Shown: positions 1 to 10,294, counted from the first letter of the stretch. The stretch: DNA of 64,000 nt from an uncultured Oceanisphaera sp. (GCF_947495715.1 NZ_CANLZU010000019.1:1-64000), one strand, 5' to 3'. Numbers and translations are program-made. Notes: generated by a model from the sequence alone, not told the origin.

Positions 1-2
1 CA

Positions 3-845
3 TCGAGTTTGGTTCAAAGGCGGGTAGTCTACCCGCCAGGCCGCGCCAGCTCTAGTTCATATGAGGGGATGGCTAAGGACTGGAATAGTAAAAATTTAAG
101 TGGTTCTAACTTCTCATCTGGGGTGTGGCTTCCTAATTCTACCACATTTCATAATGTTAGATTCACTGGTTCCAATTTGACAAAGTTGTTTGTTAACAGC
201 GGGATATTAAAGTTTGAAGCATCTGATTTTAAAAGTACTGATTTCTCAGGAGCCGATATTACATCCGTTTTTTTCTATTGCTCTGATTTGAGAGGAGCTA
301 ATTTCACTGGTGCTATTATGTTTGCCACTCACTTTGATCATAAGAGTGATGGAGTATGTAGCTCTATTCCTCCAACGGATCTTACTGGAGCAATATTTGT
401 CGGTTCGGAATTTAAAAATACCAGGTTTAATGGTTCGGCCAGAGCTGCTGACTTTAGTTACTCAACTCATATACAAACAGGTGGATCAGGCATAGTAAGT
501 CAAGCTGATCTTTCATTCAGTAAGTTCATAGGTGCGGATTATAGCAACGAAGGACGAGGTTTTCGCTGGCAGTTTGTGAGTTTGGACTTTGCTGATATGC
601 GGAGTGCTAACTTTGCAAATAATGACTTTGCTGCGACGAATGGAACCGTCACTATGGTTGGCGCTGACTTGCGTGAAACCAATTTAACCAACACCATCTG
701 GACAGGTGTCAATCTTCGCAATGCCAATTTGCTCGGATCCAATTTAACTGGAGCAGATCTTTTACAGGTGATTTGGGATAATACTACTTGCCCAGATGGA
801 ACAAATAGCAATGATAATAGTAATACCTGTGAATTTAATCTTTAA
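3..845 (+). CDS. pentapeptide-repeat protein, probably cut by the window start
   Basis: The frame is open from the window edge to the stop at 845 and reads as degenerate pentapeptide repeats, A(D/N)LXX-like, for example SDLRG, ANFTG, ADLRE, ANLLG, ADLLQ. Such repeats fold as a right-handed quadrilateral beta helix; the biochemical role of most family members is unknown. The start is unresolved. TTG at 9 and ATG at 69 are in frame and neither has a well-spaced ribosome binding site, and an 8-bp hairpin (19-26 with 30-37) near the edge could mean that the first bases are not coding. No signal peptide or membrane segment is seen in the visible part. The gene is clearly AT-richer than gor next to it, which hints at transfer. 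Confidence 0.7.
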   Translation, partial: SSLVQRRVVYPPGRASSSSYEGMAKDWNSKNLSGSNFSSGVWLPNSTTFHNVRFTGSNLTKLFVNSGILKFEASDFKSTDFSGADITSVFFYCSDLRGANFTGAIMFATHFDHKSDGVCSSIPPTDLTGAIFVGSEFKNTRFNGSARAADFSYSTHIQTGGSGIVSQADLSFSKFIGADYSNEGRGFRWQFVSLDFADMRSANFANNDFAATNGTVTMVGADLRETNLTNTIWTGVNLRNANLLGSNLTGADLLQVIWDNTTCPDGTNSNDNSNTCEFNL

Positions 846-934
846 ATAAATTAGGGAGCGATCTCAAATCCGAGGAAGTCATCAATGGATGTGAGTGCCG
901 AAAGCGGACACCGGTTTAATGGTTTGAACCAAAC

Positions 935-962
935 AAAAAAGCCGAGCAATCGCTCGGCTTTT
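935..962. terminator. bidirectional intrinsic terminator
   Basis: The perfect 7-bp stem GCCGAGC/GCTCGGC (941-947 with 952-958) has an A run on its left and a T run on its right. It can therefore end both the pentapeptide gene on the plus strand and gor on the minus strand. Confidence 0.85.
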
Positions 963-975
963 AATTAACAAATAC

Positions 976-2328
976 TTACCGCATGGTAACGAATTCTTCA
1001 GCCCCGGTGGGATGTATCGCCACGCAGGAATCGAAGTCGGCCTTGGTGGCGCCCATTTTCACCGCCACGGCGAAGCCTTGCAGGATCTCGTCCATGCCGA
1101 AGCCGATGCCGTGAATGCCCACCACTTTCTCGTTGTCACCTACACACACCAGCTTCATCTTGCAGGGCTGGCGGTGGCTGGTTACGGCGGTGTACATGGC
1201 GGTAAAGGACGAGGTGTATACCTTCACCTGGTCGTCGCCGTGCAGTTCCCGGGCCTGAGGCTCGGTCATGCCCAGAGTGCCGATGGGCGGATGGCTGAAC
1301 ACCACGGTGGGGATCAGGTCATAGTCCATTTTGGCGTCGGGCTTGTTGTTGAACAACCGTTCCGACAGCTGGCGACCGGCCTTTACCGCCACCGGGGTCA
1401 GCTCTACATAGCCGATGTTGTCACCCACCGCATACACGCCGTTGGCGGTGGTGTTCTGATATTCGTCTACCTTGATGTAGCCATGCTGATCAACCGAGAT
1501 ACCGGCGGCTTCCAGATTCAGGCTCTGGGTCAGCGGGCGACGGCCGATGGCCCAGATCAGGCAATCCACGTTGAGCTGCTCGCCGTTGTCCAGATGCAGG
1601 GTCAGGCTGCCGTCACTCTGTTTTTCCACGCTCTTGGGCACGGAATGAGTGTGCAGGTGCGGGCCTTCGGTGGCCATTACTTCCATCAGGGTGTCGGTGA
1701 GCAGCGGGTCGAAGTTGCGCAGCGGGGCGTGTTTGCGCACCAGCAGGTGGGTTTCGGAACCCAGGGCGTTCATTACTCCGGCCAGCTCTACCGCTATGTA
1801 GCCGGCTCCGACTACCGCTACCCGCTTGGGCTGTTCGTTCAGCTCGAAGAAACCGTTGGAGTCGATACCGTATTCGGCACCGGGAATGTGCGGAATGATG
1901 GGCTCGCCACCGGTAGCGATAAGAATGTGATCGGCGGTGACTTCTTCGCCGTTCACCTCAAGGGTGTGGGCATCCTTGAAGCGGCCGAAGCCCTTGATGA
2001 CGGTGATGTTGTTGTTGCCCAGCACTCGGTCGTAAGACTGGTGAATACGGCCAATATAGGCCTGGCGGCTTTCAACCAGCTTGGACCAGTCGTGGCCCTT
2101 CAGTTCGACATCAAAGCCGTAATCGGCGGCATAAAGCTTGACCGCATCGGCAATCTGGGCGCCGTGCCACATGACTTTTTTGGGTACGCAGCCGACGTTG
2201 ACGCAGGTGCCGCCCAGGTCTTTGGCTTCAATCAAGGCTACTTTTTTGCCGTGCATGGCGGCGCGGTTGGCGGAGGCGATACCACCGCTGCCGCCACCGA
2301 TGGCGATATAGTCGAAATGCTGTGCCAT
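976..2328 (-). CDS. gor: glutathione-disulfide reductase
   Basis: This cytoplasmic FAD enzyme reduces glutathione disulfide with NADPH and keeps the thiol pool reduced. At 450 aa it has the normal family length. The N-terminal dinucleotide-binding loop GGGSGGIAS, the redox-active pair in [13 protein letters not shown] (about residues 41-53), a second nucleotide-binding loop [12 protein letters not shown] near residue 175, and the C-terminal HPTGAEEF carrying the active-site His-Glu are all present. The start ATG has GGAG upstream. It is transcribed divergently from prlC and stands alone, with a shared bidirectional terminator behind it. Confidence 0.97.
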   Translation of the reverse strand: MAQHFDYIAIGGGSGGIASANRAAMHGKKVALIEAKDLGGTCVNVGCVPKKVMWHGAQIADAVKLYAADYGFDVELKGHDWSKLVESRQAYIGRIHQSYDRVLGNNNITVIKGFGRFKDAHTLEVNGEEVTADHILIATGGEPIIPHIPGAEYGIDSNGFFELNEQPKRVAVVGAGYIAVELAGVMNALGSETHLLVRKHAPLRNFDPLLTDTLMEVMATEGPHLHTHSVPKSVEKQSDGSLTLHLDNGEQLNVDCLIWAIGRRPLTQSLNLEAAGISVDQHGYIKVDEYQNTTANGVYAVGDNIGYVELTPVAVKAGRQLSERLFNNKPDAKMDYDLIPTVVFSHPPIGTLGMTEPQARELHGDDQVKVYTSSFTAMYTAVTSHRQPCKMKLVCVGDNEKVVGIHGIGFGMDEILQGFAVAVKMGATKADFDSCVAIHPTGAEEFVTMR

Positions 2329-2456
2329 ATGTCTGCTCCCTGTAATAAGTGGGGGTCAATTAATGCTGTCGGGCGATTGTACACCAAGTTTTAGTGAATA
2401 AGGCGGTCAGTAAATAGCCACTCCGATGCTCTACAGGGCGCTTGGCGCATGAAAAG

Positions 2457-2485
2457 CTTGAACATTGTCGCCATTATCACCATGT
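2457..2485 (+). promoter_or_regulatory. candidate sigma-32 (heat-shock) promoter of prlC
   Basis: CTTGAA (2457-2462) is followed after 15 nt by CACCATGT (2478-2485). This is close to the sigma-32 consensus CTTGAA-N13-17-CCCCATNT, one base off in the -10 part. It lies about 65 nt before the prlC start. In E. coli prlC is a known heat-shock gene, which supports the reading. It is a pattern match only. Confidence 0.55.
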
Positions 2486-2548
2486 TAGGGGTATTCACAC
2501 ACTTGCCTGCGGGCAAGGCGGTGGCCAAAACAATAAGAGGTACAGCAC

Positions 2549-4591
2549 ATGACCAACCCGCTACTGACCATGGACGGCCTGCCGCCGTTCAGCCAGATCA
2601 AACCGGAACAGGTAAAGCCGGCATTAGAGCACGCCATTGCGGACTGCAAGAAGCGGGTCGAAACCGTGCTGGCCTGCGATGAGGCCTTCACCTGGGACAA
2701 CCTGGTTGCGCCGCTGGAAGAGGTGAACGATCGCCTCGGCCGCATCTGGTCACCGGTCAGCCACCTCAACAGCGTGCTGAACAGCGATGAGCTGCGTCAG
2801 GCCTATGAGTCCTGCTTGCCGCTGTTGTCTGAATACCACACCTGGATGGGCCAGCACGAGGGGCTGTTTGAGGCGTATCAAAGCCTGGCAGAGCGCGACA
2901 GTTTCAAGAAACTGAGCCTGGCCCAGCAGAAGGAAGTCGATAACACCCTGCGTGACTTCCGTCTGTCCGGTATTGCGCTGGAAGCGTCGCAAAAGCAACG
3001 CTTTGGCGCCATCCAAACCCGGCTGTCGGATCTGGCGTCCGGTTTCTCCAATCAGGTGCTGGACGCTACCCAGGCCTGGATCAAACAGATTACCGACAAA
3101 AACCAACTGGCCGGCCTGCCCGAATCGGCACTGGCTGCCGCCAAGGCCCAGGCCGAGGCCCGCGAGCTGGACGGCTGGGTCTTTACCCTGGACATTCCGT
3201 CTTATCTGCCGGTGATGATGTACGCCGACGATGCCGCCCTGCGCGAAGAGCTGTACCGCGCCTACTGCACTCGGGCCTCGGATCAGGGCCCCAATGCCGG
3301 CGAGTTCGACAACACCGCCACCATTGAAGAAATTCTGGCGCTTAAGCAGGAGCTGGCCGAGCTGCTGGGTTATGAAAACTACGCCCAGCTGTCGCTGACC
3401 ACCAAGATGGCCGAGAACGAACAGCAGGTGCTGGACTTCCTCAACCAGCTGGCCGAGCGCAGCTACCCCCAGGGGCAGGCCGATCTGGCCGAGCTGACCG
3501 AGTTTGCCCGCGAGCACCATGGCATAGAGCAGCTTAACGCCTGGGATGTCACCTATTACGGTGAAAAGCTCAAGCAGCACAAATACACCATTTCCGATGA
3601 AGAACTGCGCCCCTACTTTCCCGAACACAAGGTGGTTCACGGTCTGTTCGAGACCGTTAAGCGCCTGTTCGGGGTCAAGGTGGTCGAGCGCTTCGGGGTG
3701 GAAGTGTGGCACCCGGATGTACGCTTCTTCGACATCTATGATGAAGAAGGCGAGCTGCGCGGCAGCTTCTATCTGGACCTGTACGCCCGTGCCAACAAGC
3801 GCGGCGGTGCCTGGATGGACGACTGCATCGGTCGCCGCTACCGGGAAGACGGCAGCCTGCAACGGCCGGTGGCCTATCTCACCTGCAACTTTAACGGCCC
3901 GGTGGGCGATACTCCCGCACTCTTTACCCACAACGAAGTCGAGACTCTGTTCCACGAATTTGGTCACGGCATTCATCACATGCTGACCAAGGTGGACGTG
4001 GCCGGCGTGGCGGGCATCAACGGCGTGGCCTGGGATGCAGTCGAGCTGCCCAGCCAGTTCCTGGAAAACTGGTGCTGGCAGCCCGAGGCGCTGGCGTTTA
4101 TTTCCGGCCATCATGAAACCGGCGAACCGCTGCCGGCCGATTTGCTGGAGCGCATGCTGGCGGGTCGCAACTTCCATTCGGCGCTGATGATGCTGCGCCA
4201 GCTGGAATTCGCCCTGTTCGACTTCCGCCTGCACATGGCCACCGACGGCAGCCAGCCGGACCGAGTACAGCAGATTCTGAACGAGGTGCGCAAAACCGTA
4301 TCGGTACTGCCGCCGCCGGCGTTCAACCGCTTTCAGCACAGCTTCGCCCATATATTTGCCGGCGGCTACGCGGCGGGTTATTACAGCTACAAGTGGGCCG
4401 AAGTGCTGTCGAGCGATGCCTTCTCCCGCTTTGAGGAAGAAGGGGTATTTTCGGCCAAGACCGGGCGCGACTTCCTGCATGCCGTTCTGGAGCAGGGCGG
4501 TTCCAAGGAGCCGATGGAGCTGTTCAAGCAGTTCCGTGGCCGGGAGCCGAAAATCGATGCCCTGTTGCGGCACTCGGGCATTACCGCCTGA
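2549..4591 (+). CDS. prlC: oligopeptidase A (M3 zinc metallopeptidase)
   Basis: This cytoplasmic M3-family peptidase degrades oligopeptides, including cleaved signal peptides. The 680 aa match the family length. The zinc site FHEFGHGIHH lies near residue 470, with the HExxH motif read as HEFGH, and the third ligand is in the following helix (WDAVELPSQFLENW). The start ATG follows AGAGG at a suitable distance. A heat-shock-like promoter lies upstream. rsmJ follows on the same strand, as in E. coli, but here the two are separated by a strong terminator-like hairpin. Confidence 0.97.
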   Translation: MTNPLLTMDGLPPFSQIKPEQVKPALEHAIADCKKRVETVLACDEAFTWDNLVAPLEEVNDRLGRIWSPVSHLNSVLNSDELRQAYESCLPLLSEYHTWMGQHEGLFEAYQSLAERDSFKKLSLAQQKEVDNTLRDFRLSGIALEASQKQRFGAIQTRLSDLASGFSNQVLDATQAWIKQITDKNQLAGLPESALAAAKAQAEARELDGWVFTLDIPSYLPVMMYADDAALREELYRAYCTRASDQGPNAGEFDNTATIEEILALKQELAELLGYENYAQLSLTTKMAENEQQVLDFLNQLAERSYPQGQADLAELTEFAREHHGIEQLNAWDVTYYGEKLKQHKYTISDEELRPYFPEHKVVHGLFETVKRLFGVKVVERFGVEVWHPDVRFFDIYDEEGELRGSFYLDLYARANKRGGAWMDDCIGRRYREDGSLQRPVAYLTCNFNGPVGDTPALFTHNEVETLFHEFGHGIHHMLTKVDVAGVAGINGVAWDAVELPSQFLENWCWQPEALAFISGHHETGEPLPADLLERMLAGRNFHSALMMLRQLEFALFDFRLHMATDGSQPDRVQQILNEVRKTVSVLPPPAFNRFQHSFAHIFAGGYAAGYYSYKWAEVLSSDAFSRFEEEGVFSAKTGRDFLHAVLEQGGSKEPMELFKQFRGREPKIDALLRHSGITA

Positions 4592-4686
4592 GGCACGGCG
4601 TCATTTGTTCAATGCGGTCAGCCCGGTCATAATGGCCGGGCCTGAGAGGCGCCGAACATGCCTTTACCCGGTTTGATGAGACTCGA

Positions 4687-4712
4687 CGGCTGGCCCTGTG
4701 CCAGCCGTTTTT
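4687..4712 (+). terminator. intrinsic terminator between prlC and rsmJ
   Basis: The 8-bp stem CGGCTGGC/GCCAGCCG (4687-4694 with 4700-4707) is followed by TTTTT. It ends only 14 nt before the rsmJ start codon, so it either separates the genes or limits read-through into rsmJ. Confidence 0.75.
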
Positions 4713-4726
4713 AATGGTAATTATCG

Positions 4727-5485
4727 ATGAGTGATGATCTGATCCCCCTGCGTGTCGAGCTGGAAGACCCGGCCCTGCAGCATGAAGCCGAGCGGCTGAC
4801 GCTGGCCATGCAGGGCGTGGCTGCCGCCGCACCCTTTGCCCTGGTGCTGACCGAGGGGCGGCTGGAGCTGCGCAAGCTGGACGAGCCCAAGCTGGGCGGT
4901 GTGTATGTGGATCTGGCCGAAGGGGCCTCGGCGCACCGGCGCAAGTTTGGCGGCGGCCGGGGCCAGAGCATCGCCAAGGCCGTGGGTCTTAAGCACGGGC
5001 ACATGCCCACCGTGGTAGACGGCACCGCCGGTCTGGGGCGAGATGCCTTTGTACTGGCGTCACTGGGCTGCAGGGTCACCCTGTGCGAGCGTCATCCGGT
5101 GGTGCATGCGCTGCTGGCCGACGGCCTGCGCCGGGCGGCGCAGGATTCGGAAATCGGGGACTGGATTGGTGAGCGGCTGACACTGCTGCCCTTTGGCCAG
5201 ACCCTGGCCGACATCAGGCAGCAGCCGGATGTGGTGTATCTGGACCCGATGTTTCCGCACAAGAAAAAAGCGGCACTGGTCAAGAAAGAGATGCGGGTGT
5301 TTCACTCTCTGGTTGGCCCGGACGAAGACGCCGATGCGCTGTTGCCACTGGCGCTGCAACTGGCCCGGGCGCGGGTGGTGGTAAAGCGGCCCGGCTACGC
5401 GGGCTTTCTCAACGAGGTGAAACCCTCGGCCCAGATCGAAACCAAGAACAACCGCTTCGACCTTTATATCAAGCAGGCGCTGTAA
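4727..5485 (+). CDS. rsmJ: 16S rRNA (guanine1516-N2)-methyltransferase
   Basis: This SAM-dependent enzyme methylates N2 of G1516 in 16S rRNA. The 252 aa fit the RsmJ/YhiQ family. The SAM-binding motif [16 protein letters not shown] is near residues 91-106, and the catalytic-type motif YLDPMFP is near residues 171-177. Its place after prlC matches E. coli. No ribosome binding site is apparent: the start sits 14 nt behind a terminator stem-loop, so expression probably depends on read-through or on a start signal I cannot see. The start codon itself is the only good candidate for the family's N-terminus. Confidence 0.93.
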   Translation: MSDDLIPLRVELEDPALQHEAERLTLAMQGVAAAAPFALVLTEGRLELRKLDEPKLGGVYVDLAEGASAHRRKFGGGRGQSIAKAVGLKHGHMPTVVDGTAGLGRDAFVLASLGCRVTLCERHPVVHALLADGLRRAAQDSEIGDWIGERLTLLPFGQTLADIRQQPDVVYLDPMFPHKKKAALVKKEMRVFHSLVGPDEDADALLPLALQLARARVVVKRPGYAGFLNEVKPSAQIETKNNRFDLYIKQAL

Positions 5486-5493
5486 CCCCCGCC

Positions 5494-5520
5494 GGGGCGG
5501 CGTACACCGCCCCGCGTTTT
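5494..5520 (+). terminator. intrinsic terminator of rsmJ
   Basis: The 7-bp stem GGGGCGG/CCGCCCC (5494-5500 with 5507-5513) is followed by GCGTTTT, nine bases after the rsmJ stop. Confidence 0.65.
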
Positions 5521-5613
5521 CTTCGCTCCATTCAAATTGCCCTCTTTTTACCGACAAGTCGCCAACACCCTGCGGACCTGTGCCAGAGTTTGTTCAGAAT
5601 TAATGCGACAACC

Positions 5614-5639
5614 TTTAATTTAGATTACTCTAATTTAAA
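5614..5639. promoter_or_regulatory. AT-rich palindromic operator upstream of the MBL-fold gene
   Basis: TTTAATTTAGA (5614-5624) and TCTAATTTAAA (5629-5639) form an 11-bp inverted repeat with one mismatch and a TTAC spacer, ending 27 nt before the start codon. The shape and the ATTTAGA core resemble boxes bound by ArsR-type sulfide/persulfide sensors such as BigR. No such regulator is encoded here, so the assignment is by analogy. Confidence 0.5.
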
Positions 5640-5666
5640 AGGGATCACTTTCTGGAGAGCAGGGTT

Positions 5667-6542
5667 ATGACGCAACATCAGGCGCCACAGGTTAAGGCAT
5701 TTCTCGACCACGACAGCGACACCTTCAGTTACGTGGTGTATGACCACTCGGGCGGGCAGGCGGTGATTATCGACCCGGTGCTGGACTTCGACTATGCCTC
5801 CGGCTGTACCCGTACCACCTCGGCCCGGCAACTGGTGGACTTTGTGCGTGAACAGCAGCTGACCGTGCCCTGGATTCTGGAAACCCACGCCCATGCGGAT
5901 CATCTGTCGGCGGCGCCCTTTTTGCGCCAGCAGCTGGGCGCCAAGGTGGCCATCGGCGAGCACATAACCGCGGTGCAAGCGGTGTTTCGCCAGCGGTTTG
6001 CGCTTGAGCCGACGTTTGTAGCCGATGGCAGCCAGTTCGACCACCTGTTTGCCGACGGTGACCGTTTCGAGGTTGGCGAGCTGCAGATTCGGGTGATGCA
6101 TACCCCCGGCCATACCCCGGCGGATCTCAGCTATGTGGTTAACGAGCAGGCGGTGTTTGTGGGCGACACCCTGTTCATGCCCGACCTCGGCACGGCCCGT
6201 TGCGACTTTCCCGGTGGCAGTGCCAGCCAGTTGTATGGCTCTGTTCGGCAGTTACTGGCGCTGCCGGACGACACCGCCATCTATATTTGCCACGACTACC
6301 CCAAGGAAGGCCGTGAGCACCGTTATCACACCAGGGTGGCCGAGCAGCGCCAGCATAACATTCACGTGCGTGACGGCATCGACGAAGCCGCTTTTGTGCA
6401 AATGCGAAAAGAGCGGGATGCCACCCTGGGCATGCCCCGGCTGATTCTGCCGGCCATTCAAGTCAACATTCGTGCCGGACAAATGCCGCCGGCAGACGAA
6501 CAGGGCCGAGTGTTTCTCAAGATCCCCGTCAATCAGGGGTAG
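5667..6542 (+). CDS. metallo-beta-lactamase-fold hydrolase, persulfide-dioxygenase or Blh type
   Basis: The 291-aa protein has the family metal motif THAHADHLSAAP (HxHxDH, about residues 74-85), a second histidine in HTPGHTP near residue 150, VFVGDTLF, and a late CHDYPK. This arrangement is typical of the glyoxalase-II-like branch that includes ETHE1 persulfide dioxygenases and Blh of the BigR regulon. Members act on glutathione persulfide or related sulfur compounds in the cytoplasm. The start has GGAGAGCAGG upstream. The palindromic AT-rich operator just before it fits control by a sulfur sensor. The substrate is inferred, not shown. It appears to be a single-gene unit. Confidence 0.85.
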   Translation: MTQHQAPQVKAFLDHDSDTFSYVVYDHSGGQAVIIDPVLDFDYASGCTRTTSARQLVDFVREQQLTVPWILETHAHADHLSAAPFLRQQLGAKVAIGEHITAVQAVFRQRFALEPTFVADGSQFDHLFADGDRFEVGELQIRVMHTPGHTPADLSYVVNEQAVFVGDTLFMPDLGTARCDFPGGSASQLYGSVRQLLALPDDTAIYICHDYPKEGREHRYHTRVAEQRQHNIHVRDGIDEAAFVQMRKERDATLGMPRLILPAIQVNIRAGQMPPADEQGRVFLKIPVNQG

Positions 6543-6830
6543 CGATCCTTGCGTCGTGGCGGTGGCCCGGCACCCAGAACCAGGCCGTTTCGGCCGAATA
6601 TATAAATGGCTGATTCAACACAATAAATAATTTTTAATATTGATAAATGGTTGTTTTGAAGTTGGATTTGGCTGTTTTTAGATGGGCGTCGAGACCTATG
6701 TTTCAGCGGCCATATTATTAACCGTCGTTATGCGTCTGCCTGTCACAATTATTTAAGACTCGTTTACTTGCCGAACAGGGCTGTCGCGCTAAAGCTGAAG
6801 GGGGATAATGATCGCAAGGATGCAATAATA

Positions 6831-8384
6831 ATGAGAAAAAATGTTCCTGTTACCCAGACCGAAAGAACATTTCCGAGCACGGAAAAACTGATTTCCTCTA
6901 CCAATACCCAGGGCAATATACTGCACTGCAATGATGCCTTCGTGGAGGTGAGTGGCTACAGCCGGGAAGAACTGATCGGACAACCGCACAATCTCGTGCG
7001 TCATCCTGATATGCCGCCGCTGGCATTCAGAATCATGTGGGAGCACCTCAAGGCCGGCAAGCCCTGGATGGGCATGGTCAAGAACCGTTGTAAAAATGGC
7101 GATTACTACTGGGTTGATGCCTACGTGACGGCCATTACCGAAAACGGCAATGTCATTGGTTTTGAATCGGTACGCTCCTGCCCCAAGCGGGAAGATATTG
7201 CCCGGGCCGAGCAGTGTTATGCGCAGGGGGGGCAGCAGGGGGCCATGAGCAAAGCAGGAACCATGGCCCTGCGCAGCCTGCCATGGCTGGCGGGAGTGGG
7301 TGGTGCCGGGGTGCTGCTTGGCCTGGGCCATACCACGGGGGCATTGGGCTGGTTGTCGCTGTCGGCGGTGGCTTATGCATTGGGCTGCAACCTCAAGCAC
7401 CGGCGCACCATGCAACAGATTGATGCCCTGCTCAATGATGCCTTTCGCCATGAACTGGCGGTGAGCACCTACACCAAAGACAGTGGGCTGCTGGGTCGCA
7501 TCAAGGTGGGCATTCGCAGTGAAAAGGCCAGACTCGACGCGATTGTGACTCGAGTTGAGGATGCGGCCCGCCAGGTGACGCGTCAGTCCGAAGCCGGCTT
7601 GGGTCTGTCCCGCCAGGCGACGTCGGGCATTCAGCGTCAACAGCAGGAAACCGAGCTGGTGGCCACCGCCATGCACCAGATGACCACCACCATTCATGAT
7701 GTTTCCGGGCATGTGCAGGAAACGGCCCGTCAGGCCGAAACCTCCAACGAGCTGGCGATGCAGGGGCGTGACGTGGCGATGACCACCCGCAAATCCATCG
7801 AGCAACTCAGTCAGACGGTAGACAACATCAGGGATTCGGTACTTCAGCTTTCCGAGCAGACCGGCCGTATCGCCCAGGTGGCGATCATGATCGAACAGAT
7901 TGCCGGGCAGACCAATCTGCTGGCGCTGAATGCGGCGATTGAAGCGGCCCGGGCCGGTGAGCACGGCCGTGGCTTTGCGGTGGTCGCCGACGAGGTGCGG
8001 CAGCTGGCCCAGCGCACTCAGCATTCAACCAGCGAAATACATCAGATCCTCGATACCTTCAAGCAACAGGCGGCCAGTTCGGTGCAGGTGGCCGAGCATG
8101 GTAAAGCCGGGGCGGAAGCGGGGCTGGCGCGGGTAATGGAAACCGAAACCATGCTGTCGGGCATTTCTTCCTCCGTCGGCACCATTGCCGATATGTCCCA
8201 TCAAATGGCCTCGGCGGTTGGCGAGCAGGCTCAGGTGGCCGGCGGAATCAACGAGCAGCTGACCAACATTTCGGTGTTGTCCCGCTCCAGTCTGGCACAG
8301 GCAGATGAAGCCTCTTCCAGCATGGAAGGGCTACAGTCGGTTTCGGATGGTCTCTACGATTTGCTGATACGCCTGCGTCGTTAA
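6831..8384 (+). CDS. methyl-accepting chemotaxis protein with N-terminal PAS domain (Aer-like)
   Basis: A 517-aa chemoreceptor. An N-terminal PAS domain (about residues 12-125: [38 protein letters not shown]) resembles the FAD-binding PAS of Aer, the redox/energy sensor. Two hydrophobic segments at about 148-185 form a membrane hairpin with almost no periplasmic loop, so sensing is cytoplasmic. The rest is a coiled-coil signalling domain with the conserved tip [24 protein letters not shown] 6831 was chosen because the PAS begins soon after and AAGGA lies 10 nt upstream; a longer TTG start at 6768 is less likely. The gap of 288 nt before it shows no other feature. It converges on another chemoreceptor, with the stops 2 nt apart. 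Confidence 0.93.
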   Translation: MRKNVPVTQTERTFPSTEKLISSTNTQGNILHCNDAFVEVSGYSREELIGQPHNLVRHPDMPPLAFRIMWEHLKAGKPWMGMVKNRCKNGDYYWVDAYVTAITENGNVIGFESVRSCPKREDIARAEQCYAQGGQQGAMSKAGTMALRSLPWLAGVGGAGVLLGLGHTTGALGWLSLSAVAYALGCNLKHRRTMQQIDALLNDAFRHELAVSTYTKDSGLLGRIKVGIRSEKARLDAIVTRVEDAARQVTRQSEAGLGLSRQATSGIQRQQQETELVATAMHQMTTTIHDVSGHVQETARQAETSNELAMQGRDVAMTTRKSIEQLSQTVDNIRDSVLQLSEQTGRIAQVAIMIEQIAGQTNLLALNAAIEAARAGEHGRGFAVVADEVRQLAQRTQHSTSEIHQILDTFKQQAASSVQVAEHGKAGAEAGLARVMETETMLSGISSSVGTIADMSHQMASAVGEQAQVAGGINEQLTNISVLSRSSLAQADEASSSMEGLQSVSDGLYDLLIRLRR

Positions 8385-8386
8385 GC

Positions 8387-10294
8387 CTATTGCAGCATCT
8401 CGGTAATGGTGCCGGCCTGGCCCCTAATACGTTGTACTACCTGGCCGGCCCGTTCCGATACTTGGGTTGATTGCAGTTTGAGCTCATCCATCAAGGCCAT
8501 GAAGCGGCTTAGCTCGGCAGCCTGACTGTCGGCATGGCCGGCGCCCTGTTCGGCCATCGAGGTGGTGGCCTGCGAGGTGGCCCTGACCTGCTCGGTCACT
8601 TCCATCAGGGTTTGTGCCTGACCGTGCTGGGCTTCGGCGGCCCCCATCATCTTGCTGATGGTCTGGTTGAGCTCGTTGCTGGCCAGCCGCAGCCGATCCA
8701 TGATGTTGCCGATTTCGGTCAGCGAACCCTGGGTATTGCCGGACAGCTTGCGTACCTCATCGGCCACCACCGCAAAGCCGCGGCCATGCTCTCCTGCCCG
8801 CGCCGCCTCGATGGCCGCATTCAGTGCCAGCAGATTGGTCTGCTCGGCTATCTGTTGAATGACCCCGATAATGGCGGAGGCATCGTTGACCGAGTCGTTC
8901 AGGCTGCTCAGTGCCTGCTGACCGGTCAGGGCCGCTTGCTGGCTTTGTTCGGCGGTGTGTACCAGTTGCTCCACTTTTTCCCGGCTGACGCCCATGGCCT
9001 GCAGGTTGTCGCGGGCGGTGAGGGCGATGTCGTCGGTGGCCTGGCGCATCTGCTGGGCCAGGTGGTTGAGCTCGTTGACCATGTTGACGCTGCCATTCAT
9101 GGTGTTGTCGGTGGTCTGGGTATGCTGCTGAATATCCAGCACTTCTTCCACCATCTGCTCCAGCGCCGCCGATACATGGCCCAGCTGTTCGGCCCGGCTC
9201 TGTTGCTGGCGTTGCAGCTGGTCGATCAGGCCATTGAAGCTGGTGGCGATCTGGCCCAGCTCGCTGTTGGGGTGGGTGACGGCCAGGGTGGCGAGCTGGC
9301 CGTTCTGCAGCAGCTGACCAAAGGCATTGCGTAACTGGTGCAGCCGTTTAACCACCAATTGGCGTTGAAACAGATAGCTGAGCAGGGCAAACAACAGCAG
9401 GGCGGCACACAAACCGATCAGCAGCAGCACCAGCTGCTTGTAGTCGGCCTGTCGTGCGCTTTCCTGTTGCTCCACCAGTTGGTCCAGCTGCTGTTCTATG
9501 GTGCTCAGCCCGGCGGTGAGGGCGGCCGAAGCCTGGCTGCGCAGCGCCAGGTTGCCGCCGGTATTGGCAAGCTCCTTGGGGTAGCGACGCAGCAGGCTCA
9601 ATACTTCTCGTTTGGGGGCTTCACCCACTTCTACCGGTTTGGGTTGGCGCAGGGCGAATTCGTCGACTTCCTGTTGCTGATAGATGCCCAGCAGCGGCAG
9701 GGCCTGCAGTTCGGCGGCCAGTTTGTTCAGCTCGGCGAGCTGAAAATCCAGTGAAGCCTTGATACTGGATCCCTTGCCGGCGATATAACCCTGACGCAGG
9801 TGAATAAGCCGGGGCAGAGCGGCCAGCATCTCGGCGACAAGGGTACGATAACGGTCTGCGAGAGGCCGGTCTATATCGGCGTAGCGGGCCAGCGCCCTGA
9901 GCTGGTCGGCCAGTTCCTGCTCTGCATGCTGCAGCAACTGCTGGCTGTTACCGGACAGCTTGCCTGCCGCACGAAAATCGTGGCTCAACTGTCGCTGCAG
10001 GTCTTGCACTGTCTGTTTGGCCGACTCGGCCTCGGGGTAGGAGGTTAGGGCCTCGGCCATGCTTTGCAGTTGCTGCTCGGCGGTGGTCATCAGGCTGGTG
10101 TCGCCTTGCTCAAGGTAGGCGGAAATGGTGCGATACAGGTCGATGTTGGCATCCCGGCGCAGCTGCTCCAGCCCGGCCCGGCTCTGCTCGCCCTGCTGCA
10201 ATCGCTGGTCTCCCAGATAAAAGGCGCCGGCCAGTACCAGCGCCAGCATGATCAGCAGTAACGAAGACAATAACGAAAACAGCGACACCTTCAT
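8387..10294 (-). CDS. methyl-accepting chemotaxis protein with large periplasmic domain
   Basis: A 635-aa transmembrane chemoreceptor. An N-terminal signal anchor (residues 4-27), a helical and glutamine-rich periplasmic domain of about 260 aa resembling a four-helix bundle, a second membrane segment near 290-310 ([18 protein letters not shown]), a HAMP-like linker and the signalling coiled coil follow in order. The tip [20 protein letters not shown] is intact. The ligand cannot be told from sequence. It lies 57 nt downstream of the YeiR-type GTPase on the same strand, so it may be partly co-transcribed with it. No sigma-28 promoter could be made out. Confidence 0.93.
   Translation of the reverse strand: MKVSLFSLLSSLLLIMLALVLAGAFYLGDQRLQQGEQSRAGLEQLRRDANIDLYRTISAYLEQGDTSLMTTAEQQLQSMAEALTSYPEAESAKQTVQDLQRQLSHDFRAAGKLSGNSQQLLQHAEQELADQLRALARYADIDRPLADRYRTLVAEMLAALPRLIHLRQGYIAGKGSSIKASLDFQLAELNKLAAELQALPLLGIYQQQEVDEFALRQPKPVEVGEAPKREVLSLLRRYPKELANTGGNLALRSQASAALTAGLSTIEQQLDQLVEQQESARQADYKQLVLLLIGLCAALLLFALLSYLFQRQLVVKRLHQLRNAFGQLLQNGQLATLAVTHPNSELGQIATSFNGLIDQLQRQQQSRAEQLGHVSAALEQMVEEVLDIQQHTQTTDNTMNGSVNMVNELNHLAQQMRQATDDIALTARDNLQAMGVSREKVEQLVHTAEQSQQAALTGQQALSSLNDSVNDASAIIGVIQQIAEQTNLLALNAAIEAARAGEHGRGFAVVADEVRKLSGNTQGSLTEIGNIMDRLRLASNELNQTISKMMGAAEAQHGQAQTLMEVTEQVRATSQATTSMAEQGAGHADSQAAELSRFMALMDELKLQSTQVSERAGQVVQRIRGQAGTITEMLQ

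Noticed and set aside
1012..2394. Long plus-strand frame opposite gor
   Set aside because: It is a shadow of gor: gor has all motifs of a full enzyme, and the antisense product matches nothing and lacks a ribosome binding site.
2449..2682. 77-aa plus-strand frame before prlC with a signal-peptide-like start
   Set aside because: It overlaps the heat-shock promoter and the start of prlC in another frame and has no ribosome binding site.
6543..6830. A sigma-28 (flagellar) promoter before the PAS chemoreceptor
   Set aside because: No TAAA-N15-GCCGATAA-like pair with correct spacing was found; GCCGAATA at 6593 has no partner -35.
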